A stretch of DNA of 60,000 nucleotides from Symbiodinium natans (Eukaryota > Sar > Dinophyceae > Suessiales > Symbiodiniaceae). The notes below the pieces were generated by a model. It had not been told where the DNA came from. It worked only from the letters and a program-made list of their open reading frames with translations, and made no database searches. The translations under genes were made by a program, and so were the position numbers. Every line of letters begins with the position of its first letter. Position 1 is the first letter of the stretch. The stretch lies in NCBI GenBank assembly GCA_905221605.1, contig CAJNDS010000236.1, positions 583,501 to 643,500 of the forward strand, in the 5' to 3' direction. Shown piece by piece: positions 42,126 to 53,000 of this stretch.

Positions 42126-43424
42126 ATGAGTGGACAGGAGCCATGGAGCCGGGACGCACCCTCCGTCGTGTCTGGCGGCACTCAGCCCCAACTCCCTGCC
42201 AGAACGATCCGCCTCCGCATCTCGAAGATGACATCGAAGTCTGGCATATATGTTTCTCAGGGGACTTCTGTGCATGGATTAAAACAGGTTCTTCGCACCC
42301 GTTATGGTGTTCCCATATGCCTTCAACAGCTCCTGCGGAAGGGCGAAATCTTGGATGACTTTACAAAGCTATATGAGGCCACAGACACACAGCTACTGGT
42401 GACGACCGTGTCCGGTGATTCGCAAGACGAAGCTCAGGAAGAGCTCACTGATGCATGCAGGAAGGGCAACAAAGAGATTGCCCAGAAGCTGTTGGATGCC
42501 GGTGCCGACAAAGACATGCGAGACGGGTATGGTGACACAGCCCTCACACACGCAGCTCTCGGGGGCCAATTGGAGATTGTAAGTTTGCTCTTGGAGGCTC
42601 GCGCCGTGACTAACGCGTGCGATGCTAACGGCAACACCGCCCTGACGCACGCAGCAATGGAAGGCCACCTAAACGTGGCGCGTTTGCTGCTAGATGCCCA
42701 TGCAGACAGCAACGTACTATTGCTAGTGGCATCTTCAGGCAGCACAGAGGCTCTGCGCTTGCTTTTGGAGGCAAAGGCTGACAAGGACTTCCAGAACACT
42801 GAGGGCGACTCCGCTCTCATGCGCGCAGCTGAAGGTGGAGCAGCAGAGATTGTCGGTCTGCTGTTGGAGGCCGGGGCTTGCAACAACATGAAGAACCCTT
42901 CTGGCACAACGGCTCTCATGTTAGCAGCTGGTGGGGGCCATCAGGAGATTGTACAGTTGCTGTTGGCAAAGGGTGCCAACGGAGACTTGCAAGATTGTTG
43001 CGGCAACACGGCTCTCATGCTGGCGGCATCTTCCCTCCATGACGAGACTCTGCGTTTGCTGCTGGAAGCTCGTGTCAACAAGGACATGCAGGATCGGCAT
43101 GGCAACTCAGCTCTTATGTGGGCAGCTGAGAACAACCATGTCGACATTTTGCGCTCGCTGTTGGAAGCTGGTGCTCGTGCAAACTTGCAAGATCGATTTG
43201 GCAACACGGCCCTCATGCTAGCATCCTCTTCAGGTCATGAAGAGATCTCGCGATTGCTGCTGGAAGCTGGCGCCGATAAGAATCTGAAGGATCAGAACGG
43301 CAAGACAGCTTTCATGTGCGCAGCCGAGTACGGGTGCGGAGTGACAGTACGGCTGCTGAGCCATCCCAAGTACGCTGATATTCCACGTGGGCATTCATGC
43401 TGCTCTTGTTTCTCTTGGACGTAA
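42126..43424 (+). CDS. Ubiquitin-like + ankyrin repeat protein
   Basis: The frame is open from 42057 with TTG, but the first ATG is at 42126, giving 432 residues. After a short polar N-terminus, residues about 28-95 read IRLRISKMTSKSGIYVSQGT, then GVPICLQQLLRKGEILDDF, a pattern typical of ubiquitin-like domains. From about residue 107 to 425 come ten ankyrin repeats with the signature G-N-T-A-L-x-x-A-A and L-L-L-E-A-G-A; the third and fourth are shortened (DAHADSNVLLLVASSGS), as if part of a repeat had been deleted. The protein ends in a Cys-rich tail (HSCCSCFSWT), possibly a lipidation site. Ankyrin arrays bind partner proteins, and with the ubiquitin-like part this may be an adaptor for protein turnover. 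That role is inferred. Single exon, no signal peptide. Confidence 0.88.
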   Translation: MSGQEPWSRDAPSVVSGGTQPQLPARTIRLRISKMTSKSGIYVSQGTSVHGLKQVLRTRYGVPICLQQLLRKGEILDDFTKLYEATDTQLLVTTVSGDSQDEAQEELTDACRKGNKEIAQKLLDAGADKDMRDGYGDTALTHAALGGQLEIVSLLLEARAVTNACDANGNTALTHAAMEGHLNVARLLLDAHADSNVLLLVASSGSTEALRLLLEAKADKDFQNTEGDSALMRAAEGGAAEIVGLLLEAGACNNMKNPSGTTALMLAAGGGHQEIVQLLLAKGANGDLQDCCGNTALMLAASSLHDETLRLLLEARVNKDMQDRHGNSALMWAAENNHVDILRSLLEAGARANLQDRFGNTALMLASSSGHEEISRLLLEAGADKNLKDQNGKTAFMCAAEYGCGVTVRLLSHPKYADIPRGHSCCSCFSWT

Positions 43425-44300
43425 TCAAGAACGTCCCGCATGAGGCCATTTCGAAAACTGCATATCGGATGAAGGTTTGGGGTCAGAACCAGAAACATGT
43501 CCTGATTCAGAAGGAGATTCCACATCCCCACCTTCACATGGACCCGTACCATCGACCGACTGCGTGCTGAATATACTGTACACGTTGGCACTCAAGTGAT
43601 CGGGCATTTGTGTGACCTATGCTTCCTCAGACCCAATTCTGCTTCGAAAATGCTTGCGTGGCACGAGCCAGCTGCTTCAGTTTGCCAAGCCGCAAGTGCA
43701 GCAGTATTCAAGAAGTCACTCAAGAAGTCATAATTCGCAGACATGAGCTCCATTGCAGGGATGTACCCGAAACTCCAAAAAGACCCTAAACTATACGCTT
43801 AAGACACTTGCAACTATGAAGATTTCAATGAGGCTGCCACCACGAGCTCGCCAATAAGAGGAGCAGTGAATCAGTGACGGGGGCATCTGGGAGCCGAAGA
43901 AGAAAAAGCAGCCGCTTGCATCCCGTGCCATTGGGCCCAGATGTAAATATAGGGGTCGGAAGAATTACTAACGTCATTCCCTTGTATGGCCCCTTTATAA
44001 ATAAACTATAATAGCCCCAAACCCTCTAACTATGAAGGCCCCTATATTAGTAGCTCCCAACAAGTTAGTCTCCATCCTGCCACATATCAAGCTCCCGAGA
44101 TGAGGATATTTGGGAATTCCTTGTTGTGTGCCGTCCTGCCCCCGCACGCATGCCGCCTTGCCTCATGCTGTGGGCTGGGGATGGCTACGAGCTGACATGT
44201 CAGATAGTTTTCTCGAGAGATTTTGCGGCATCACTACTCGCACTATTGTAAGGGGTCTGCCGGGCTGCTGCATCACGAGGCCTGTTTCAAAAGGGTTTCG
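43425..44300. other. Intergenic, no supported gene
   Basis: Contains weak plus-strand frames (one reading MPPCLMLWAGDGYELTCQ at 44149) just before a family C element. Nothing else recognised. Confidence 0.5.
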
Positions 44301-44371
44301 GGTTGGGATGTTCCCCCTTATACTAACAGTCCTCAATAGGGATTATAGAGGTAATCTAGTCAACCTTGCCT
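44301..44371 (+). repeat. Family C element
   Basis: GGTTGGGATGTTCCCCCTTA, TACTAACAGTCCTCAATAGG, then GAGGTAATCTAGT. Same left end as 5538 and 47948. Confidence 0.65.
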
Positions 44372-44754
44372 GGGTCTTGAGCTTACGCTGCGCCACACGA
44401 AGAGGCACAAAGTCAGCCGTTCGAAGCTGAAAGGTGCCAATCACACGCATCCTGAGAGACCCTTGGTCAAGTCAGGTATACAGCCCATCCACTGACACAC
44501 AGCGGCATTTCCCAAAATAGGCTACTCGCGCTTATGTGTATATATACACACACTTATACACACACACTCACACACTTTTTTTTGTGAGTTATATATGGAT
44601 ATGTTTGTCAGCCAGATATACTCAACCCGCGTAATAACTACAAGAAACCCCAAGTTAGGCACCCTCATTGTGGGGAAACCCTGTATTCCCCTGCAAGAAC
44701 CCTAAACCCCAAACCCCAAGCTCTAAACCGACTTAACCCTGCGGAGCGGGTGCT

Positions 44755-44805
44755 GATGTGCGCGCAGTGCGGGTGGCGAAACCCTAAACCCTAAACCCTA
44801 AACCC
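44755..44805 (-). repeat. Telomere-like repeats (CCCTAAA)n
   Basis: Three to four units plus CCCCAAGCTCTAAACC variants, also at 44698-44730. Confidence 0.88.
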
Positions 44806-44934
44806 CAAGCTCTAAACCCGAAAACCCTTTGTCCTCCGTGGCTCAAACACTCAGTGCCTAGAAGTTGAGGGTCCTCCTCGCCAGAGCGCGATCGAGCACC
44901 AGTGGCTTGACTCAGATCATGGCTTTTGGGGGGT

Positions 44935-45006
44935 TAGGGTTTAGGGTTTAGGGTTTAGGGTTTAGGGTTTAGGGTTTAGGGTTTAGGGTTTATAGGGTTT
45001 AGGGTA
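44935..45006 (+). repeat. Telomere-like repeat (TTTAGGG)9-10
   Basis: Nine near-perfect units, opposite in orientation to the block 150 bp upstream. Confidence 0.95.
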
Positions 45007-45525
45007 GCCTTAAACCGTAAACCCGAAACCCCTCAAGGAGCGAGCAAAAACACAGCTTCACACCGATAAACCCTGCATATGGTTGAGGGGCCTTCGAGTC
45101 GAAGAGTTTAGGCGTTTCGGGGGCCCTTGGGGCTTCGGTCGGGTGGTTTTATAAGGCTTCAGGGTTGAGGGTTTGGGGTTTTAACAGGGTTCTGGAGTGA
45201 CATGAAGGACTCTTGGGCGTGCCTGTCCATGCACCTGCAACATGAATGGGCAGGGAGCTGTAGTCATTTCAAACAAGGACTAGTGCATTGCTGAGAAAAG
45301 TCTATCATGGTGGAAGGTGCCTCGTACGACACACCGCCGGCACGGGGTCGGCACGCCGTGTTGCAATTGTGCCCTGAAGCTCTGCAAGTGCAACCTTAAT
45401 CATTCTTAGGGGCTGGGTAGGTAACCTTGAACCTTTTGGTTATACAGAATCCTATAATATATTTTTATGTTTATATATATATATACATCAGGTTAGCCTG
45501 TTTTGGGCTGGGGTATTCAGCCCCT

Positions 45526-46139
45526 CTAAGTTCGGCTCAAAGACTTGGAGTCTTTCATCTCCTCCACATAGGTCTCGACACTCCAGCGGTCGCTCTCGAC
45601 GGCCCGTCCCACATCGTCGCAGGCTGGGGCTCAATATGGGGGGTTTACGAAAGTAGGGGACCCCTCTGAGAATAGACCCCCCAAAGAAGCCCTTAGAAGA
45701 AGGACCCCAAATGTGGTACCCCGAAGCTCGGAAACCACCATACCTCTCCGTTCGGGCCGCCAATTGCAGATGTTCTTGGTGGTACCACATTCGATATATT
45801 TTGCGCCTTTGTGGCCGCAGAATGCAGCAAGAAAGGTGCTGTAGGTACCCCCAAAAAAGGAATGCGCAAATGGACATCCTTTGTGCGCGCCCGGGCGCCC
45901 TTGTTCTCCAACAGCTTTCGAACTTGCGGGGTGCATTTCATACCAGGATGGGCTATTGCACCCTATAGAATCCCTTAAAAGGCCCTGTATAGGTATTACA
46001 CCCTATACAATCCCTTAAAAGGCCCTTTGTAGGGTTCATTATGGGGATTATAAGGCCTGTAATGGCCCATCCTGGTTCTTGACCGCACAGATCCCGAGAC
46101 CTTCAGCGGCGCCAGGATGGCCAGGACCTTCGGTGCACT
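45526..46139 (-). CDS. Spliced gene, 3' exons, unknown protein
   Basis: Three exons join perfectly in phase on the minus strand. Exon 46139-46084 follows CAG and reads SAPKVLAILAPLKVSGSV, ending CG before GT. Exon 45922-45744 follows CCGCAAG and reads SKAVGEQGRPGAHKGCPF to a Cys-rich part (FLAAFCGHKGAKYIEC, ICNWRPERR), ending G before GTATGG. Exon 45629-45529 follows TTGAG, reads PACDDVGRAVESDRWSVETY, then VEEMKDSKSLSRT, and stops at TAG 45528-45526. Intron 1 (161 bp) contains a family B element. Intron 2 (114 bp) consists almost entirely of a family A element. An upstream minus-strand segment at about 46545-46425 (IKWPDTQVELVSEVQLQ) may be an earlier exon. No domain recognised. Confidence 0.68.
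45630..45743 (-). repeat. Family A element forming a whole GT-AG intron (copy 8)
   Basis: On the gene strand the intron starts GTATGGTGGTTTCCGAGCTT and ends with TTTCGTAAACCCCCCATA followed by TTGAG. The two ends are inverted copies of each other, and only a few bases lie outside them. Confidence 0.85.
45942..46076 (-). repeat. Family B element inside an intron (copy 5), internally duplicated
   Basis: ACCAGGATGGGCTATTGCAC at the left and TAATGGCCCATCCTGGT at the right. The block TACACCCTATA-AATCCCTTAAAAGGCCCT occurs twice, 51 bp apart. It fills most of intron 45923-46083. Confidence 0.88.
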
Positions 46140-46619
46140 CTGGTTTGGGGTTTAGATTTGAGGGCTTAGGGCTTAGGGTGTATAGGATTTTAGGGCTTAG
46201 GGGCTTAGGGTGTATGGGGTTTAGGTTTTTAGGGTTTAAGGTTCAGGGCTTCGGGTTTAGGGTTTGGGGGGGGGAAAGGTCAGAGGGAGAGACAGAGGCA
46301 TGATACCAAGGGGATTTGGGGGGGGGTCCACAGCCTCGGTGACCGCTCTTTCGGCTCTCCCCACCTGGGGAGTGCCGTGCGCGGAGGGAGGGAAGGGAGG
46401 GAGGAAGGCAGGAAGGAAGGAAGAACAGGACAGACACAGTGACAGAGCATTAGCGTTGCCAGTTGCCGTCGTAGCCTTCTGGAGCTGCACTTCACTCACA
46501 AGCTCAACCTGCGTATCAGGCCATTTGATTGATGGAAAAACCCGATCAGGGGGGGGAAAAAGCATCACACCCAGTCTCACCAACAGACTCTCATGATGAG
46601 CGCGCTTTTGGCGCACCTC

Positions 46620-46666
46620 AGGAAGGAAAGGAAGGAAGAAAGGAAGGAAGGAAGGCAGACAGAGAG
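46620..46666 (+). repeat. GGAA microsatellite
   Basis: (GGAA)n-like; another lies at about 46385-46428. Confidence 0.85.
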
Positions 46667-46794
46667 AGATGGTGCGCTAGGTAGGAGGGTTTGAGATTTG
46701 AGCCCTAGTTATAGAAATGTGGGCATGACCGACCGGCAGGACTACGTTGAACCTCGTGATTGTATTTATTGCAGCGCCGACCTCAGCTCCAGAA

Positions 46795-46861
46795 GGGTTT
46801 AGGGTTTAGGGTTTAGGGTTTAGGGTTTAGGGTTTAGGGTTTAGGGTTTAGGGTTTAGGGT
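46795..46861 (+). repeat. Telomere-like repeat (TTTAGGG)9
   Basis: Nine to ten perfect units. 46870-47730 has no supported gene. Confidence 0.95.
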
Positions 46862-47735
46862 TGACAGTAGAGGTCAGGTTTGGGGATGCCGGGTTGGTGC
46901 AGGTTGAGTGAAGGGCTGGGGGCTGCGTGGCAAAAAGGCGCCTCTTAACTCCGAACCCCCGACAAGGCAGAAACAACGGCCCCACTTTTGATTCGTGGGT
47001 GTTCCATGTGCGGTGCTTTCGCATACAAATTCCTTGCGCTATGAAGAAGCTAGCCAAGTCTAGAGCATGCCGCAATGTTATCTTCCGCTAGAAAATGCTG
47101 TAATTTACTGTAACCAGTTCTTCACGCATGCTTTGGTTTCAAGGCTTCCGTCACCCGAGCGCTGAGCAACAGCTGCGAAGAGGTGGATCGAATTTCTTAT
47201 GCTGGGAGGGGGAGGCCAAGCTATAAGCTTCTCACACGTAAGGAAGCGTTTCAACTGCTTCTCTCAGAAAGGATTTTGCCCCAAGGTCGCACCCTTGGGC
47301 TTGGGGAGCTTTGGCCTGGAACTTGGGGCAGAGGTTCAACCGTTCAACCTGGAGGTCTCCAAAACTCGGCATGTCCCCCGCCTCAAGCTTCAGGAGCTTA
47401 AGAAATAAGTTGTTGGCTCCTCAAGAGGATGCCAGCTGCGGACGCCCTGAAAGGACCTTTGCCTCGACCCACTATTTGCTCAGGAACCCCCAAAAACATC
47501 GAAGAGAGTAGTCCCTATATTGCCCTTTACAAGACAGAATATGTATTGCCTTAAAAAAAAAGGCAGAATGTTTATTAATCTTTTTGGGGGCTCCTAAGCA
47601 ATTAGCAGTCGAAGCAGGTTTGGTTCGAAGATGCAAAGTTCGACGGGGAGCCGTACACATGCGGCGAGCGGCCGCTTGTTCGCACCCGCGCCCTGTAGAG
47701 ACCGAAAAGCTCAACTAGTTGCCAAGGACTCAGCC

Positions 47736-47782
47736 CCCCTAAACCCTAAACTTTAAACCCTAAACCCTGAACCCTAAACCCT
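47736..47782 (-). repeat. Telomere-like repeats (CCCTAAA)n, degenerate
   Basis: Six units, including CTTTAAACC and CTGAACC variants. Confidence 0.88.
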
Positions 47783-47900
47783 TGCCCCCAAATCTCTGTG
47801 TAGGACTCATAGTTTTGGGACCCAGGATCGTCTTTCTTCAGACGCCTCAGGGAGGACTCCTCACAGAGCAGGAGGCTCGCGTCCAGGCGGGGGATACAGG

Positions 47901-47949
47901 TTTGGGGTTTGGGGTTTAGGGTTTAGGGTTTAGGGTTTAGGGTTTAGGG
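47901..47949 (+). repeat. Telomere-like repeat (TTTAGGG)n
   Basis: Two TTTGGGG then five TTTAGGG units, running directly into a family C element. Confidence 0.92.
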
Positions 47950-48023
47950 TTGGGATGTTCCCCCTCAATAGGCAATATAATGGCGACTACTATAAAGGAC
48001 TGTTAGTATAAGGGTGAACAACC
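47948..48023 (+). repeat. Family C element, hairpin copy
   Basis: Starts GGTTGGGATGTTCCCCCT and ends ACTGTTAGTATAAGGGTGAACAACC-type sequence, whose reverse complement restores the family start including ACTAACAGTCC. This copy is a clear 76 bp inverted repeat. Confidence 0.7.
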
Positions 48024-48410
48024 AGCTGAAACTTAGCTTTTCCATGGTTCTTAGCACTTCTCATTCTGCTTGTGGTGGAAACCCTAAACCCTAAGCCTAA
48101 ACCCAATAAGCAGAACGAGGAAAGGGGGTGGGGTCTCCAACTTCAGCCGTGAGTCGCCTATCATGATGTCCTAGGTTTACCCTTAGGCTCAAAATAGCCC
48201 CAGAAACCTTACATAGAAGGCCGTTGGGCCCAAAAGGCCCAAAATAAGAGCCCTTAGAGCCTTAGGGTTAGGGTCAAGGGTTGCAGGTGGTTCCGTTCGG
48301 TTCAACGGTTCAGCCCTGCAGACGGCGCTGGAGAACGACATTTGCGCCGATTGCTGGCCTTGGGAGCATCTTGCCTCGCTTTAAGGTTTAGGGTTTATAG
48401 GGCTTAGGGA

Positions 48411-48502
48411 GTTTCCGAAAGTAGGGGGGGTACCTTATTTCCTATCCTTCTATTTGGGGGGCTATGTTAGGGGTCCCTTGTTTTCGTAAACCCCCAAATT
48501 TG
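48411..48502 (-). repeat. Family A element, copy 9
   Basis: GAGTTTCCGAAAGTAGGGGG at the left and TTGTTTTCGTAAACCCCC at the right, GGGGTACCTTATTTCC and TAGGGGTCCC inside; reverse orientation. Confidence 0.75.
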
Positions 48503-48654
48503 TCAAAATGTAACTTGCAGGCTTCCGTTTCAAGGCTCCAGGGCCTGAAGCGCATTGTGCATCGAAGCTAAGGAAGTACCGCGAGGACGGTGAGACGGAG
48601 CGCTCTGCGAAGCACCTCGTTGCGCTTCGAGTTTAGGGTTTGTAGGGGGTTTAC

Positions 48655-48698
48655 AACACTCGTTTAGGGTTTGGGGTTTGGGGTTTGGGGTTTAGGGC
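48655..48698 (+). repeat. TTTGGGG-variant telomere-like repeats
   Basis: TTTAGGG followed by three TTTGGGG units. Confidence 0.85.
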
Positions 48699-48714
48699 GT
48701 CTTGTGGGGCTTGC

Positions 48715-48955
48715 GACGAGGACAGCTTCTCGACGTTAGAGCCGGCGAGTATCTCTCCTATTTCCCTTTATGCTAAGGACACTGGACTGTACCAGGATGG
48801 GCTGTGAGGCCTTAAAATCCCCATAATGAGCCCTATAAAGGGCCTCTTAAGGGATTATAGGGTATAATAGCCCACCCTGGTGTAGAGGTCCATGCCTGCT
48901 GCAATTCATCAACTGTCTCCAGTCAAATTCTTCAAGCCCCGCCCTCCAACATTGA
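48715..48955 (+). CDS. Small spliced gene, last exons, unknown
   Basis: An exon ending at 48771 reads LRRGQLLDVRAGEYLSYFPL and stops before a GC donor. The exon at 48888 follows GTGTAGAG and reads PCLLQFINCLQSNSSSPAL to TGA 48953-48955. The join T + GT restores Cys. The 116 bp intron (48772-48887) contains a family B element. Other frames of the second exon are also open, so this is a weaker example than the gene at 45.5 kb. Confidence 0.35.
48791..48881 (+). repeat. Family B inverted-repeat element, copy 6
   Basis: ACCAGGATGGGCTGTGAGGC to GTATAATAGCCCACCCTGGT. Simple 91 bp form; GT dinucleotides flank both sides, but no longer target duplication is seen. Confidence 0.88.
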
Positions 48956-50042
48956 ATGCGTTTCTAGACGCTCAGGATTCATGACCAATCCCCACGCCCC
49001 ACCCTAGCAACCTTAGTGCCAAGTCTTGCTTATAACCCCCACATCGTCCACTATGCGAAGCTGTGAAATTCCAGACGCCGTGCTAGAACGACCCCCCATC
49101 CTGCGACGGAACCCGCACAGTCTCTTCAGCTGCAAGGCGAGGCATTGCCATTGAAAACCACATGCTGACGGCGGAGCCGCCATCGCCCCGAACAACCCAA
49201 AGCTGTTCAAGGGTGTCTCTGTTCCATTTCTAGGGTCCCAGGGAGGACGAAGTCCGATTGGAAAGGCTACTAAAGGAATCGGAAGGGTGAATTGGAGATG
49301 CTCAAAAGACACGCTGCTGTGAGGTTGGCTTCGGATGCTCTGGGACTCGCTCGCGCATTGTACTTTGTGCATGTTTGTGCAAACTTCACGTCTTATTTCC
49401 TGGTGATAGAATTTTAATCGTGTTCTCGCGGCACAATAAGAAGAGAGAAAAAGCCGCGATAATATTATTGTAGCGCTCACACACTTCTTTTACTTCGCTA
49501 ATATAATGTTAAGGCCAAAAACCCCTACATTTTGACTATCTTAACGGGGTTTTGGGGGCCATAAATAGTAACAATAGAGTAATAACTGGCCCTTTTAATG
49601 GTAACCTTTAAAGTGGTTGTAGGTCGTAGGTCCAAAGGTCAAAAAGGGTTGCTTTGGGCGTTGTGCGTTGGCTGCCTGGCTGTTGGCGGCGTTGGTGTCG
49701 GCATTCCTGGCAAACTTCAACGAGGCCACGTTGCAAAACCACATTTGCAAAAAGCACATGTGCAAGAAGTGCCACATTGCACAAAAAAAAACATGTGCAA
49801 CAAGTGCCATCGAACGAGACGCATAGTACAGAGCTTGTTTCTGAACTTTACAAACTCTAAAGACGAAGGAGCCCATAATCCTAAGCCCTACATTGCGCTA
49901 GGCTCAGTGGCTCAGGGTGCCAAAATCTTTCAGGCAGTCGAACCCCTGTCACCCAGCTTGAGAGGTTGAGGAAGGCAGCTAAGTCTAGCGAAGTTGGGGA
50001 CTGGTTTCGACACAGCGGATGTCCGAAATTACACAACGCAAG

Positions 50043-53000
50043 GAGATGCTGTCTGGGCTTTCGCACATCGTCTCGTGGGGCGCCACCTGGGATTACAAAC
50101 TCCAAGGCCTTGGGCTTTCCACATGTTTAGGGTTTAGGGCTTCCAGGGCTTCTAAGTCACCAGGCAGACGGGTAATTCAGTGATTTTTGGACCTGAATCG
50201 GCGGTTGAATCTCACGGGCCTGACCGGGGAGCGTAGGCTTTTCAGCCGCATTTCAGCCAAGGACGAAGAGAGAGAGAGCGAGGTTGAGTTTGAATTTAGG
50301 CATTCATTCCGGCACTGAGTTTAGACAACTCCGCCGATGCGGGGGGGGGGGGGGGGGTGTCGTTTGTGAGGTGGACCCAGCCTGGATGTGTGGAAGGCAG
50401 CGGGTATCGAGTTCTACCCGATGATTTGGGGCTCGGGCGGCTGGGCCAGATTGATCATTTCCGTCCACCCGATTTGTAGCTCGTTGTGTCTTTATCCTGT
50501 GGACGATCGGCATTGTGTAGTGCGGTGTGTGTGTGTGTGTGTTTTTTTTTTGTGTGTGTGTGTGTGTCTGCACGTGTGAGCGTTTAGCAAACAGCCGTCT
50601 GAACCCTGCTCAGGCTTCAGCGGCCTTTCACAAGGATGTGTCCTAAAGTCTGGAATGGGGCTTGAGATCCAAAACAGGGCTCCGAGCAAGTGACGTACTC
50701 GAGTCTTTCTGATCCCAGGCACCATTCCAAACGCGCAGGCTTGGACGTGATGACAGCCGCAGGGGAGTGATTCGTTCAGTGTTTTTTTTGTCATGGAGGG
50801 TCGATGGCTGGCTGGCTGCTCTTCCCGTGCCATTCTTGATCTCACTGAATGTTGGCCTCTCAATCGTGGGTTGTTAGTCAACGTAGGTGCCCTTGTGGGG
50901 TCTTCCTTTGTAAGGGACGCCAGTAGAAACGACAAGGGGATCCTGATTCAGAATGGCCAATTCGAGTTGGGTTGGAGAGGTCCTAGCCCTGTCGTACATT
51001 TCCACAGCGAAGCACGCCATTGTGCGCCCTCTGTTCACGGGAATGGACCCCCCCCCCCCCCCCTCGAATCGCAGACTCCCAACACTCTCAAGCCACGATC
51101 TCCCCGTCGTCTACCAGCCCAGTTGAACCTCCCAGCGCTCTCACTTATAAGGTGAAATTGCAGAATGGCCTCAATCATTCGGAAGTGCTTACCCTGCAGC
51201 GTGGTCCGCTTGGTAGGCAGAATTTCTAGAAACCTTCATTCAAGATGAAGATAGTTGAGAATAGAGGCCATAGTCATAGGGCCCTTCCCCCTCTCACTCC
51301 AAGCGGTGCGCCACAGGCAGACGGGCTCCCGGAGGGCAGCAAGGCCCTGCTGGGCTTCAACGAGCCCAACTTCCCCGATCAGCCGGAGACCCAGAAAAAA
51401 CCCTTGCAGCTTCTGTGTTTGGGAGGGAGGGGGAGGCGGATGTGTCCGCTATTACATGTGTGGATGTCGTTTGTAGACTATAAGGTGCAAAGGCCGCCCG
51501 GAGAGTTCGGAGTTTGCGTGCTTCGAGGGGGGGTTTTGCGCGTTCGGCGTTTGCTCCGCTTTCTTTGGGACCTGCATGTTGTCGGCTTGGCATGATGCTG
51601 ACCTATGGGGGTTGACGATAATAAAGGACCCCTAGCATGGTATAGATCCCCAAATAGTAGAATCCCCCTAAACAAGAAGGACCCCAATAGGGTACCCCTA
51701 ATGTCGTAAACCCCCATATATCCATGCGCTCTCGAGAACGCTCATGAGACTAATCAGAAACTCAGTGTCCCTTGTAAAAGCTGGACTGGGTTGACCCGGA
51801 CCCAGACATCGCCAAGTGCACTGAGAAGGAGGTCGTGCACTGGTCAGAGTTGTTGGGGAAGTTTTTAGGGGAGTTTTTAAAAATGTGCAGGACAACCCCC
51901 CCCCCCCACCCATCTTTGCTTCGCAAAGAAGGGACTGTCACCTGCACAACGCCAGGGCCAACCTGCATCCATACTGGGCCCCGGCCTTGGATTGGTCGGT
52001 TTCGGGTTGAGAACTTGCCGGGTGCTTCTGGGTTCCTGACAGTGAGCCAGCTCTCAAAGCCTGTTGCAGCAGTTCATGGCAGCAAGGCTTTGAAAACACA
52101 GCCATCAGGCAGCCTACTACTGGAAGGACTTCGAAAAGATCGGCGAAGAGAACAACATCACTTACCTTGCAGCAGCCTCAGAGATCACGACACGAGTTCC
52201 GGGCCCAGCTCTCATCGACCCCGTTCATAGGAAGCACATCTTTGAATGAAAGCATCCACAGTTGGGATGCTGCTAGCTTCTGAATGCAGACTGATGCTTC
52301 CACACCCGGCGTGGCGCCCGCAGCCCTTAAGCAAGGACCCTCCCCTGCCGAGGTCGCACCTTCAATGAATTACCACTGGTCTTTCGAGCTCTCCTCAGCT
52401 TTCTTTGGCCCAGGGAGTAATGCAGCGCGAGGGATTCTGCCAGCTGCAAGGATGGAGATAGCATGAGATAGCACGTCCTCGCCTTTCACTCCCCCCCCCC
52501 CCCCAAACGACTTTTCGCCCATTGAATTGCTTGATTGTTCCTTCGGGCGCCCCGTTGCAGCGACATGTCAACCACTGACGTGTGGCTTCCAACTCTTGGC
52601 AGTAACAGGGGCCCGTTCAGCTCAGGAGCCTTTCGTGCAGCCCGAACTCAATCCTCCGTCCAACGAAGTATCTTACCGCTAACTCTGCTCTCTGCATCCG
52701 AATGCCGAGCTTCTTGCTTGCCCACATAAGCCCGAGAACACAAAGCGTGCCTCAGGATCCGATCGACTGGCTCTACCAATTCTTTTACCACTGCGCTGAC
52801 TGCAAGGCTCCGACTCCTCGTTCTCAAAAACACTCTTGCTTCCCTAATATTATTATATTATTGAATGGCTACCGCCAGTGCCGCCGACCCCAGACCCAAG
52901 ACAGTCGCATTGGGGCGGAAGGCAGGGTGGAGCGCGGGCAGGCGGGGGGGGCGGGGGCGGGGGGGGTGGGGGTGGGTGGGGGTGGAAAGGGGGGCGGCGG

